A stretch of 64,000 bases of DNA, from contig NZ_AQUU01000005.1 in assembly GCF_000372365.1 (NCBI RefSeq), positions 52,898 to 116,897 on the forward strand, given 5' to 3'. The notes beneath the pieces are model-generated. The model worked only from the letters and a program-made list of their open reading frames with translations, searched no databases and had not been told where the DNA came from. Made by a program: the position numbers and the translations under genes. Below, piece by piece: positions 17,802 to 25,737 of this stretch. Numbering within the stretch: position 1 is the first letter of the stretch; the number at the start of each line of letters is the position of its first letter. This DNA is from Aggregatibacter actinomycetemcomitans DSM 8324 (GTDB taxonomy: Bacteria > Pseudomonadota > Gammaproteobacteria > Enterobacterales > Pasteurellaceae).

Positions 17802-18389
17802 ATGTTAACAAGTCCATTAAAAAAACTGGTATTAATTTTCGGTAGCGCAATGTTATTACAAGGTTGCGTTGCTGCCGCCATCGGAGGCGCCGCAGTTGCC
17901 GGAGCAACCAAAGTGGCAACCGACCCAAGAACCGTCGGTACACAAATTGATGACGAAACCCTTGAAACCCGCGTGGATTCGGCAATCAGAAAAGACCAAC
18001 AACTTAAATCCGAAGCGCGTATCAGCGTCACCTCTTACAGCGGTCGTGTGTTATTGACCGGTCAGGTTCCAAACGAAAGTTTGCGCGAAGTCGCCACCAG
18101 TTTGGCGAAAGGCGTACCAAACGTCAATGATGTGTACAACGAAGTGCGCGTCGGCCCCAAAGTGAATTTCGCTCAAATCAGCAAAGACAGTTGGATCACC
18201 AGCCAAATCAAATCCAAGATGTTGATTGATTCCAAAGTAAAAACCAGCGACATCAAAGTCGTCACCGAAAATAACGAAGTATTCCTGATGGGTAACGTTA
18301 CTCAGGATCAAGCCAACGCCGCCGCAAAAATCGCGCGTAACGTGGCGGGAGTAGCGAAAGTGATTAAGGTGTTCAATTATTTAAACTAA
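17802..18389 (+). CDS. dolP: DolP, outer-membrane lipoprotein with two BON domains
   Basis: DolP (YraP) sits at division sites on the inner face of the outer membrane and supports envelope integrity. From ATG 17802 (AGGAG seven bases upstream) the 195-residue protein has a lipobox LLQGC (Cys near residue 22), then two BON domains: about 50-117 (DETLETRVDSAI, VTSYSGRVLLTGQV) and about 125-195 (SWITSQIKSKML, VTENNEVFLMGNVT). A frame back to 17700 would overlap diaA and misplace the signal peptide. A strong terminator follows. Confidence 0.95.
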   Translation: MLTSPLKKLVLIFGSAMLLQGCVAAAIGGAAVAGATKVATDPRTVGTQIDDETLETRVDSAIRKDQQLKSEARISVTSYSGRVLLTGQVPNESLREVATSLAKGVPNVNDVYNEVRVGPKVNFAQISKDSWITSQIKSKMLIDSKVKTSDIKVVTENNEVFLMGNVTQDQANAAAKIARNVAGVAKVIKVFNYLN

Positions 18390-18424
18390 TCCTAAGATAA
18401 CCCACCAAAAGTGCGGTTGCTTTT

Positions 18425-18452
18425 AAAAAAGGCGGGCTATACCCGCCCTTTT
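18425..18452. terminator. terminator between convergent dolP and can
   Basis: GGCGGG (18431-18436) pairs with CCCGCC (18442-18447), with A-run before and TTTTC after, so it can work in both directions. Confidence 0.85.
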
Positions 18453-18478
18453 CTGTATAAGATTACGCTAAACAGCGA

Positions 18479-19171
18479 TTATTCCGCATCCAGCTCGTGC
18501 GCCTTTTTCAACATTTCTTCTTCATTTAATTTCAACAAACGGGAAATAGCATTGCGATAAGAAATTTCCAGGCTTTCACGACTGGTCGCCATCACGCCCT
18601 GGTCGATTAAAAAGCCGTCTTTTACATCATATACCCAACCGTGCAACGACAATTTTTTCCCATTCTTCCAGGCATTTTTCACAATAGACGAACGTCCCAG
18701 GTTATATACCTGTTCCGCAACGTTTAATTTTGTCAGCATATCGGCACGGCGCTCCGGGGAAAGATTACCAAGCAAGTGACTGTGCTTAAACCAAATATCG
18801 CGAATATGTAACAACCAGTTATTTATCAACCCTAAATCCTGATCGTTCGTTGCCGCATGAATACCGCCGCAATTCGTATGTCCGCAGATGATAATATGCT
18901 CAATATTCAACACATCCACCGCATATTGCACTACGGAAAGGCAGTTTAAATCGGTGTGAATCACCTGATTTGCAACATTACGATGCACAAATAATTCTCC
19001 CGGTTCCAGGTTGGTTAATTTCTCCGCAGGCACACGACTGTCCGAACAACCGATCCACAAATAATGGGGCTGCTGGTGCTCCGCCAATTCCTGAAAATAG
19101 GTGGAATTTTCCTCTTTCATACGAGTTGCCCAGCTGTAATTATTGGCAAAAAGTTGTTCTATTTTTTTCAT
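18479..19171 (-). CDS. can: beta-class carbonic anhydrase
   Basis: The enzyme interconverts carbon dioxide and bicarbonate, supplying carboxylases in the cytoplasm. The 230-residue protein has the zinc ligands and catalytic dyad in [12 protein letters not shown] (Cys 42, Asp 44, Arg 46) and [10 protein letters not shown] (His 98, Cys 101). The Trp and Gly just before Cys 42 and a Tyr in EISYRNAI match the allosteric bicarbonate pocket described for the H. influenzae enzyme. ATG 19171 has AGGA upstream. Confidence 0.97.
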   Translation of the reverse strand: MKKIEQLFANNYSWATRMKEENSTYFQELAEHQQPHYLWIGCSDSRVPAEKLTNLEPGELFVHRNVANQVIHTDLNCLSVVQYAVDVLNIEHIIICGHTNCGGIHAATNDQDLGLINNWLLHIRDIWFKHSHLLGNLSPERRADMLTKLNVAEQVYNLGRSSIVKNAWKNGKKLSLHGWVYDVKDGFLIDQGVMATSRESLEISYRNAISRLLKLNEEEMLKKAHELDAE

Positions 19172-19386
19172 ACGGTCCTATTCCCGCAATAAATCAAAAA
19201 GGAACATAGTATAGCTTGGAACGTAACTTGATAAAATTTATTTTTAGCATAACCTATTATTTACAATAATAATTTTTAGGTTAACCGAAAAATAATAAAA
19301 ATAATCTGTAAGCATTTGCGCCCTACTCCGTCTAACGTATATGAAAAGGTACCATTTTCATTATGCTAAATTATGAAGGAGTTATT

Positions 19387-20457
19387 ATGAAAAAATCAAA
19401 ATTAGTTGTGGCGTTAGCCGCAATTTTATCTTGTGCAGCAATCCCGACAACCGTTATGGCAGAAAGTAACGTTCAACAAACTATGGAGAAAAGCAATATG
19501 TCCGAAGCTAAAAAAGATCTTCACGAAATTTATTTGGCTGGTGGCTGCTTCTGGGGCATAGAGGCTTATATGGAGCGCATTTACGGCGTGGAAGATGCGA
19601 TTTCAGGATACGCTAATGGTAAAAGTGACAAAACCAATTACCAAAAGATCGGCATTACCGATCATGCAGAAACGGTCAAAGTAACTTATGACCGCAATAA
19701 AGTTTCCTTGGATAAATTGTTAAAATACTATTTCCAAGTTATTGATCCGACCAGCGTGAACAAACAAGGTAATGATCGCGGTAGACAATATCGTACCGGT
19801 ATTTATTATCAAGATACTGCTGATAAGTCTATAATTGAAAAAGAAATTACTGCTTTGCAAGGAAAGTATAAAAATAAAATTCAGATTGAAGTGGAACCGC
19901 TACATAACTATATCGTAGCAGAAGAATACCATCAGGATTATTTGAAGAAAAACCCAAACGGCTATTGCCATATTGATTTGGAACAGGCCAATTATGTTAT
20001 TATTGACGAAAAAGATTATCCGAAACCGAGCGATGCGGAACTGAAAGCTAAATTGACCCCGCTGCAATATAGCGTCACGCAAAACAAAAATACCGAGCAT
20101 TCTTTCAGCAACGAATACTGGGATAACTTTAAACCGGGTATTTATGTGGATGTCACCACCGGTGAACCACTTTTCTCTTCTAAAGATAAATTTGAATCCG
20201 GTTGTGGCTGGCCAAGTTTCACCAAACCGATTACAAAAGAGGTCGTCACCTATCAGGACGATCACAGTTTCAACATGCTCAGAACGGAAGTAATAAGCCG
20301 CAGTGGTAAAGCTCATTTAGGACATGTTTTTGATGACGGTCCAAAAGACAAAGGCGGTTTGCGCTATTGCATTAATAGTGCCGCAGTTAAATTTATTCCG
20401 TTAGAAGACATGGTAAAAGAAAACTATGGTTATCTAACCAATGCTGTAAAGGAGTAA
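19387..20457 (+). CDS. msrAB: bifunctional periplasmic methionine sulfoxide reductase MsrA/MsrB
   Basis: This fused enzyme repairs both S- and R-methionine sulfoxide in exported proteins. From ATG 19387 (AAGGAG upstream) the 356 residues are: signal peptide (about 1-23, ending VMA), MsrA domain (about 46-200) with catalytic Cys in [13 protein letters not shown], and MsrB domain (about 215-345) with ESGCGWPSF and the catalytic Cys in [10 protein letters not shown]. MsrB lacks the two CxxC zinc pairs of many relatives. An in-frame ATG 24 bases upstream would extend the signal. It leads an operon with a CcdA-like transporter and a thioredoxin-like protein, which likely recycle its cysteines. Confidence 0.96.
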   Translation: MKKSKLVVALAAILSCAAIPTTVMAESNVQQTMEKSNMSEAKKDLHEIYLAGGCFWGIEAYMERIYGVEDAISGYANGKSDKTNYQKIGITDHAETVKVTYDRNKVSLDKLLKYYFQVIDPTSVNKQGNDRGRQYRTGIYYQDTADKSIIEKEITALQGKYKNKIQIEVEPLHNYIVAEEYHQDYLKKNPNGYCHIDLEQANYVIIDEKDYPKPSDAELKAKLTPLQYSVTQNKNTEHSFSNEYWDNFKPGIYVDVTTGEPLFSSKDKFESGCGWPSFTKPITKEVVTYQDDHSFNMLRTEVISRSGKAHLGHVFDDGPKDKGGLRYCINSAAVKFIPLEDMVKENYGYLTNAVKE

Positions 20458-20460
20458 AGA

Positions 20461-21102
20461 ATGTTTGATCAACAATTATTAATCGGCACCGTATTCTTAG
20501 CGGGTTTAGCCTCCTTTTTGTCGCCTTGCATTTTCCCCATTATCCCGATTTATTTCGGCATCTTGGCGAAAGGCGGTAGAAAAATTATGAACACCTTTTT
20601 GTTCATTGCAGGTTTATCTTTAACCTTCGTCAGCCTAGGCTTCAGCTTCGGATTTTTAGGCAATTTATTCTTTAACGATAACGTGCGCATTATTGCCGGC
20701 ATTATCGTGATTATTCTGGGAATCCATCAATTAGGTATTATCAAATTGAATTTCCTGGAAAGAACCAAAGTAGTTGAAGTAAAAACTGAAGGCAAAAGTG
20801 CCTCTTTTGAAGCCTTTTTCCTAGGGCTTACCTTCAGCCTTGGCTGGACACCTTGTATTGGACCGATTTTAGCATCTGTTCTGGCGTTGTCCGGCGATGA
20901 AGGTTCCGCTCTATACGGTGCTTCTATGATGTTGGTTTATGTATTAGGTTTGGCAACGCCGTTTGTACTCTTCTCTTTATTCTCACAAGAGTTACTAAAA
21001 CGCACCAAAGCACTAAACAAACACTTAGACAAATTTAAAATTATCGGTGGTTTACTCATTATCGTCATGGGGATTCTACTCATCACTAATAAATTACAAT
21101 AA
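20461..21102 (+). CDS. CcdA/DsbD-like thiol electron transporter
   Basis: Proteins of this family carry reducing power from cytoplasmic thioredoxin across the inner membrane. The 213-residue protein has six predicted membrane spans, with paired cysteines in SPCIFPIIP (TM1) and WTPCIGPILA (TM4), the redox-active pair. It starts three bases after the msrAB stop with GGAG upstream and is followed by a thioredoxin-like gene. The set matches the H. influenzae msrAB locus, where it supports periplasmic methionine repair. Confidence 0.92.
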   Translation: MFDQQLLIGTVFLAGLASFLSPCIFPIIPIYFGILAKGGRKIMNTFLFIAGLSLTFVSLGFSFGFLGNLFFNDNVRIIAGIIVIILGIHQLGIIKLNFLERTKVVEVKTEGKSASFEAFFLGLTFSLGWTPCIGPILASVLALSGDEGSALYGASMMLVYVLGLATPFVLFSLFSQELLKRTKALNKHLDKFKIIGGLLIIVMGILLITNKLQ

Positions 21103-21110
21103 AAGGATAC

Positions 21111-21599
21111 ATGATTATGAAAAAATTTATCGCATTAATTCTGATGGCAGTTAGCTTGAACAGCTTCGCAGAAGGAGAAAATTCATTGAAAGATGTGCAG
21201 TTTAAAGATCTTAACAACGCCACGGTTACACTGGATCAGGTAACCAGCAAAGGCAAACCGGTTTATGTCAAAATGTGGGCATCTTGGTGTCCGATCTGCT
21301 TGGCCGGATTAGCGGAAATCAACGAATTAAGTGGAGAGCCGAACAAAAACTTCGATGTAATTACCATAGTTTCACCGGGCAAAAAAGGGGAAAAAGAAAC
21401 GCAAGATTTCATCGACTGGTACAAAGGATTAGATTATAAAAATATCATTGTATTATTAGATGAAAATGGCGAAACCCTCAAACGTGCCAAAGTGCGTGGC
21501 TACCCTTCCAGCGTATTGCTTGATACGGATTTGAATATCCAAAAAACCGTACCGGGACATTTAGGCACGGCGCAAATTAAACAGCTGGCAGGAAATTAA
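21111..21599 (+). CDS. periplasmic thioredoxin-like (TlpA/DsbE family) protein
   Basis: The 162-residue protein has a signal peptide (MKKFIALILMAVSLNSFAEG) and a thioredoxin fold with the redox site WASWCPICLAG (about 59-69) and the cis-proline region GYPSSVLLD (about 131-139). It probably takes electrons from the adjacent CcdA-like protein and passes them to MsrAB. Start could be ATG 21111 or 21117; AAGGA lies before both. The last gene of the operon, it is followed by an inverted uptake-signal hairpin. Confidence 0.92.
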   Translation: MIMKKFIALILMAVSLNSFAEGENSLKDVQFKDLNNATVTLDQVTSKGKPVYVKMWASWCPICLAGLAEINELSGEPNKNFDVITIVSPGKKGEKETQDFIDWYKGLDYKNIIVLLDENGETLKRAKVRGYPSSVLLDTDLNIQKTVPGHLGTAQIKQLAGN

Positions 21600-21610
21600 T
21601 TCCTTAATAC

Positions 21611-21656
21611 GAAAAAGTGCGGTCAAAATCCATTGTGCTTTTTGACCGCACTTTGA
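21611..21656. terminator. inverted uptake-signal pair, terminator of the msrAB operon
   Basis: AAAGTGCGGTCAAAA and TTTTGACCGCACTTT are exact complements separated by about a dozen bases, directly after the operon. The arms contain the extended uptake consensus. Confidence 0.75.
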
Positions 21657-21696
21657 TCTGCACCCCAAAATAACATTTTTTAGAGTGTTAATATAT

Positions 21697-22044
21697 CTAA
21701 GCAGGCAACATGATAAGTAATCCACAATATTGTAAAGTCGCGGTTTTATTTACATAATTTTCGTCTTTAGATTCATGCAAATATTGAGATGGTACTATAC
21801 CTCCTTCATTTTGAAATAAGGTATAGTTATACTAATTTTTTATTTGATAAAGAACTTTTATTTGTTATCTACGCACTATATCAAATTCAATTTCTACATC
21901 AAAATAAAATAAACCATTTTGGTATATCATCATATAGTTAGATAACTCATTATCATATTATCTTCAACAGTTAATATTTTGCAAAATCGGCTTAAGTAAA
22001 TAAACCAACCTTGCGTAGAATAACTTTTTAGTCACATTGTTCAT
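21697..22044 (-). pseudogene. unidentified gene with four in-frame stops
   Basis: From ATG 22044 one minus-strand frame of 116 codons reads like a small protein (MNNVTKKLFYARLVYLLKPI; YMMIYQNGLFYFDVEIEFDI; YTLFQNEGGIVPSQYLHESK; TATLQYCGLLIMLPA), but carries internal TGA, TAA, TAA and TAG codons before the final TAG at 21697. Keeping the frame while accumulating only stops suggests recent decay by substitutions. I do not recognise the family. It lies in the AT-rich graveyard beside a phage-type methylase fragment. Confidence 0.55.
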
Positions 22045-22216
22045 AAATACGCTGTTTTAATAAATACTCCTCTAGCTATCACAATTTATCAAATTTTGAT
22101 AAGCGATCTGTTTACAGATCTCTGTATTGTAGTTTTACTTACTTACCAGTGCACTTGTGCCGATAACCTTAAAATCATTTTTGACAGTAATTGTACATAT
22201 GGTTATAGTGCCTTGA
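22045..22216. other. AT-rich spacer inside the graveyard
   Basis: No frame or structure here could be supported. The methylase N-terminus that should precede 22217 is not found. Confidence 0.4.
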
Positions 22217-22735
22217 AAACCATCCAAAGAAATCGAACTATTTGATAGTTATAAGGATTTAAACTGCTTAGCCAGTTGGCTATTATTTAGCGGTCAGCAA
22301 GTCGCAACACTTAGTGATCTTTATCATAAAGATTTTTGGAATTGTATTAGAAAATCAGATTATCCAAATGCCCATGGTTATTTGGATGGTATAGAGATTA
22401 CCAATGAATCATTCCACACGTTACTTCCGCGTTTTATCAATGACGAAAGGGCGGTATTTGTGTTAGACCCGCCATATTTGTGTACGAAACAAGAGAGCTA
22501 TAAGCAAGCGCATTATTTCGATCTTATCGACTTCCTACGCTTAATTAACATTACACGACCACCGTATATCTTCTTCTCATCGACAAAAAGCGAGTTCGTG
22601 CGATTTATTGAGTATATGTGTGAAGATAAAGTCAATAACTGGCAGGCATTTGATGGCGCCCAAAGAATTACGATTAAGACAAACCTCAACTATCAAGGGC
22701 AATATGAAGATAATTTAGTGTATAATTTTATATAG
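22217..22735 (+). pseudogene. phage-type DNA adenine methylase, C-terminal fragment
   Basis: The frame is open from just after TGA 22214-22216 to the stop at 22735 (172 codons). It reads KEIELFDSYKDLNCLASWLL, then an acceptor segment and the catalytic motif FVLDPPYL (DPPY, motif IV), then DFLRLINITRPPYIFFSS, as in Dam-like N6-adenine methylases of phages. The N-terminal S-adenosylmethionine motif (normally PFGG or FxGxG) is missing and no proper start exists (only TTG 22382), so it is a truncated remnant. Base composition is AT-rich like the rest of this segment. Confidence 0.8.
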
Positions 22736-22770
22736 AATAAAGGTTTAGTTTTTTCGCTAAGCCTTACTAA

Positions 22771-23061
22771 TCATTCTTCTTCATTCAATTCAGATAATAA
22801 GCAATAAAACGGCGGAGTGGATGGTGCAAGGGTAGAGACAAATTTTACTACGCTATCTTTGCGTCCGTCTTCAACAAATCTAATATTTAAAAATTCGGTG
22901 TGCAAAATTGGCGTAGCGTTATCAATTTTGATTCTGTAAAAATTACAGAGATTTTTTCTTAAAATACCCGAAGTTAAACCGACTAAAAAGGAATTTCTCT
23001 GTAATAAACAAACTTCTTTTTGTAACAATATTTTACTATGTGAAATAAAATTAAATTTGAT
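22771..23061 (-). CDS. unassigned open frame, possibly a gene remnant
   Basis: A 97-codon frame with no ATG (TTG 23028 is the first plausible start) ends ...FVEDGRKDSVVKFVSTLAPS, TPPFYCLLSELNEEE. The C-terminal half looks protein-like. I recognise no family. Its left part overlaps the end of the GIY-YIG pseudogene in another frame, so it may be a downstream gene or a frameshifted continuation. Confidence 0.35.
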   Translation of the reverse strand: MKFNFISHSKILLQKEVCLLQRNSFLVGLTSGILRKNLCNFYRIKIDNATPILHTEFLNIRFVEDGRKDSVVKFVSTLAPSTPPFYCLLSELNEEE

Positions 23062-23515
23062 TTATCGCGCTGAAAGTGGTTAATTTATCGCGCGCGGCAT
23101 CATTATAATACTTTATTTCAAGATGAGAAGCATTTATTACACTATATTCATTATTCCCGCCCCACTTTGAATATTTGAAAATCCTGGATAAGCCTAAATT
23201 AATGCACCCTCAACTTCATGAGCAATCTTATGTGTCATTTTATAACGGTCAATAATATGAATAACCTTTAAACCTGCATTATGAATTTCTCTAATTCTCA
23301 AATAGTTGAGGGAAATTTCATCTTTCCCCTAGTAATCATCAATTTTTTATCATACTAAACAGAGGTGTTTACATGTTAAAAAACACGGTGATCCTTTCAT
23401 TTACCAGTATAAAAGTTTAACCATTTCTTGGATCAATTAAACGATAAACATAAAACTCTAATTCTTTACACATTTCAGGTGAAAAACTTTCTATTCTTTT
23501 TTTATAGAATTCTCT
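23051..23515 (-). pseudogene. GIY-YIG (LEM-3-like) nuclease-domain gene, multiply disrupted
   Basis: Pieces in shifting minus-strand frames line up in the order of a GIY-YIG domain protein: [20 protein letters not shown] then TAA; a shifted FYTGK-stop-KDHRVF-stop-HVN; [40 protein letters not shown] then TAG; [11 protein letters not shown]; and shifted GGNNEYSVINASHLEIKYYN. Family members read [35 protein letters not shown] and so on, so several stops and at least two frameshifts have accumulated. It is clearly inactive. Confidence 0.75.
23060..23093. repeat. 11-base direct repeat ATTTATCGCGC
   Basis: Two identical copies (23060-23070 and 23083-23093) lie 23 bases apart, with unusually GC-rich CGCGC cores in AT-rich surroundings. 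They fall inside the decayed GIY-YIG gene end. No function is evident. Confidence 0.5.
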
Positions 23516-23752
23516 TTAGTTCACTTTTATGGTACATGCATCCCAGCTTGTACTGCTAGCTATTTACCTCTGTAAATTTTCTGCCTTTTACTATTGTAAC
23601 AAGCATGTCTATTCTAAAAGCCCATTTTCTTTCCGACTAGTAAAGATTCATTGTGATCAATGATTATTTATGAATATACATTGTACATAAATCAAATTAT
23701 GCAATTTCTTCTATTATTTAATAATTTTGTGGACATTTATTCAATTTTTATC
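23516..23752. other. AT-rich region before cra
   Basis: No gene or clear remnant could be supported in this stretch; the cra promoter lies at its right end. Confidence 0.4.
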
Positions 23753-23770
23753 ACACTAAAGTGTTATAAT
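23753..23770 (+). promoter_or_regulatory. cra promoter with overlapping palindrome
   Basis: A perfect -10 TATAAT (23765-23770) has the extended TGn element just before it. Overlapping it is the 12-base palindrome ACACTAAAGTGT (23753-23764), a possible operator. The start codon is about 90 bases downstream. The -35 region is weak. Confidence 0.5.
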
Positions 23771-23861
23771 CCGCATGGATTTATACTCTCATTTTAACAA
23801 CCAATATTTAGTTAATTCGGAATCAATCAACTATCTATTTCTGACATTTTAAGGAGTTAAT

Positions 23862-24848
23862 GTGAAATTAGATGAAATAGCCAAGCTTGCGGGCGTTTCC
23901 TGCACCACGGTGAGCTACGTTGTGAACGGAAAAGCCAAACAGTATCGTGTAAGCGATAGCACTATCGAAAAAGTCCAAGCCTTGATTAAACAGTATGACT
24001 TTAAACCTAACGCCATGGCGGCAAGCCTGCGCGTGGGGAAAAGTAAAACCATCGGTTTAGTGATTCCCGATTTTGAAAATATCAGTTATGCGAAAATCGC
24101 CAATAATCTGGAAAATCGTTTACGGGAAAAAGGCTATCAACTACTCATCGCCTGTTCTAACGACAAAGTGGAAAATGAGCAAGATTGCGTGAAACATTTA
24201 TTACAACGTCAGGTTGATGCATTGTTGGTTTCCTCAGCACTGCCACCGAACACAGATTTTTACCAAAACGCCAGCGTGCCGATTATCGGTTTTGATCGCC
24301 GTATTAGCTCCCCGAAAGTGGTGAATGCCCTGACCGACGACGAAGGCGATGCATATCGTTTAACGAAGGAATTGTTGAAAATCCCTCATCAAAAAAGAAT
24401 TTTGTTCTTCGGTGCGTTACCGGATTTGCCGACAAGCCGGGAACGGGAAGAAGGATTTCGCTCGGCATTAAGGTATCGGAAGGCTTCCGCCAAATATCTT
24501 TACGGCGATATGTTCCGTAAAAACGAAGCGGCGCAATGTTTTGCCCAATGGTTAGAAAATAATCCGTTACCAACAGCAATTTTCACCACGTCTTTTACCT
24601 TGTTGGAAGGAGTGTTATTGGTCTTGTTGCAAAAACTGGGACAGGTGCCGAAAGACTTAGTGATTGCCACCTTCGGGCATGTTGAGATGTTAGAGCTACT
24701 GGAAAACAGAGTACTGTGCAGCGTGCAGGATTATGACAAAGTGTCGCAATCTTTGCTGACATTGACCTTTGATGCCATGTCGAAGAAACACAAAAACAGC
24801 GTCAATACAACGCCGTTAACCCGCAGTATTATTAAATATCACTGTTAA
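23862..24848 (+). CDS. cra: LacI-family catabolite repressor Cra (FruR)
   Basis: Cra represses sugar-catabolic genes and responds to fructose phosphates. The 328-residue protein begins MKLDEIAKLAGVSCTTVSYV followed by NGKAKQYRVSD, the helix-turn-helix and hinge sequence almost identical to E. coli Cra, and continues with IGLVIPDFENISYAKIANNL and GYQLLIACSNDK of the ligand domain. The ligand core also retains LLQRQVDALLVSS and AIFTTSFTLLEGVL. AAGGAG precedes the GTG-adjacent ATG. Its last 17 bases overlap the 3' end of the convergent sanA gene. Confidence 0.9.
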   Translation: MKLDEIAKLAGVSCTTVSYVVNGKAKQYRVSDSTIEKVQALIKQYDFKPNAMAASLRVGKSKTIGLVIPDFENISYAKIANNLENRLREKGYQLLIACSNDKVENEQDCVKHLLQRQVDALLVSSALPPNTDFYQNASVPIIGFDRRISSPKVVNALTDDEGDAYRLTKELLKIPHQKRILFFGALPDLPTSREREEGFRSALRYRKASAKYLYGDMFRKNEAAQCFAQWLENNPLPTAIFTTSFTLLEGVLLVLLQKLGQVPKDLVIATFGHVEMLELLENRVLCSVQDYDKVSQSLLTLTFDAMSKKHKNSVNTTPLTRSIIKYHC

Positions 24849-25545
24849 CATCGGGAATCGTCACCGGCGGGGGCAAAGGTTCCGGCGCCCCCAAAAAGTG
24901 CGGTTCCCTTTCTACCAATAAATCCCACACAGCCTGCAAACGGGCAAAAAATTCCCGTACACGCACGAAAGAATACACCTGCGGATAATCCGCCGCAAAA
25001 CAAATGGCGTCAATATTGTGGAATTTAGCGATGAATAAAGCGCGTTCACAATGAAATTTCTGCGAAATAATCGTCAGGGAATGGGCTTTAAATACCTGAT
25101 CGGCACGAATCACCGAATCCAATGTGCGAAAGCCCGCAAAATCCAGATAAATAAACTCTTGCGGCACACCCATTTTCTTCAAATCCTGCAACATGGTACG
25201 CGGTTCGTTGTATTGCAATGTGCGGTTATCACCGCTTAACAACAGATAGTCCACTTTTCTTGCTTCAAATAAACGTTGCGCAGCAAGTAAACGATTATAA
25301 TAGAACAGATTTAGTGTGTTATTGGAGAAATATTTTGAGGTACCAAGCACTAAACCATACGGGCGGTTCGGCACTTTGTCGATGTCATAATAAATATCTT
25401 TGCGCACATAATAACCAATAATTTGATCCACAACGATCAATAACAAAGCAAAACCCGCAAAAAACAAGGCAAAATAACGGCCAATCCGTTTAATTTGCGT
25501 CGCAGTTAAATAAGCTTGTAACTTTTCTTTTAAATTCAATTTCAT
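24832..25545 (-). CDS. sanA: SanA-like membrane protein (DUF218)
   Basis: SanA in E. coli affects envelope permeability to vancomycin at high temperature. The 237-residue product has one N-terminal membrane span (about 20-42) and the DUF218 core: YGLVLGTSKYF (about 58-68), DYLLLSGDNRTLQYNEPRTM (about 93-112), DFAGFRTLDS and TIISQKFHCERALFIA. ATG 25545 or 25551 are the likely starts; the frame is open to 25632 but the extra residues are not family-like. No clear ribosome site is seen. It converges on cra with a 17-base overlap. Confidence 0.88.
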   Translation of the reverse strand: MKLNLKEKLQAYLTATQIKRIGRYFALFFAGFALLLIVVDQIIGYYVRKDIYYDIDKVPNRPYGLVLGTSKYFSNNTLNLFYYNRLLAAQRLFEARKVDYLLLSGDNRTLQYNEPRTMLQDLKKMGVPQEFIYLDFAGFRTLDSVIRADQVFKAHSLTIISQKFHCERALFIAKFHNIDAICFAADYPQVYSFVRVREFFARLQAVWDLLVEREPHFLGAPEPLPPPVTIPDVNSDI

Positions 25546-25623
25546 TAGCATTATTGTCAAAAAATACTGGTGCTCAACATAAAGAAAAAAAACACAGAAT
25601 TCAAGTCCAATCTCTTTATTTAT

Positions 25624-25655
25624 AGACTTCAAAACTTCCAGATGTTTAGACGGCT
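25624..25655. promoter_or_regulatory. tandem MetJ-box-like array upstream of metX
   Basis: Four consecutive 8-mers, AGACTTCA, AAACTTCC, AGATGTTT and AGACGGCT, match the metbox AGACGTCT at 6, 5, 6 and 7 of 8 positions. TTGACA (25664-25669) follows directly as a -35, with a weak -10 TAACGT 17 bases on. This is the arrangement of MetJ-repressed methionine genes; MetJ is not in this window. Confidence 0.6.
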
Positions 25656-25737
25656 AAAATTTCTTGACAAGGTATAAGGCAAGATGTAACGTTATGCCCC
25701 ACTAGCCATAACAATAAGAATTGCGTCGGACTCGGCA

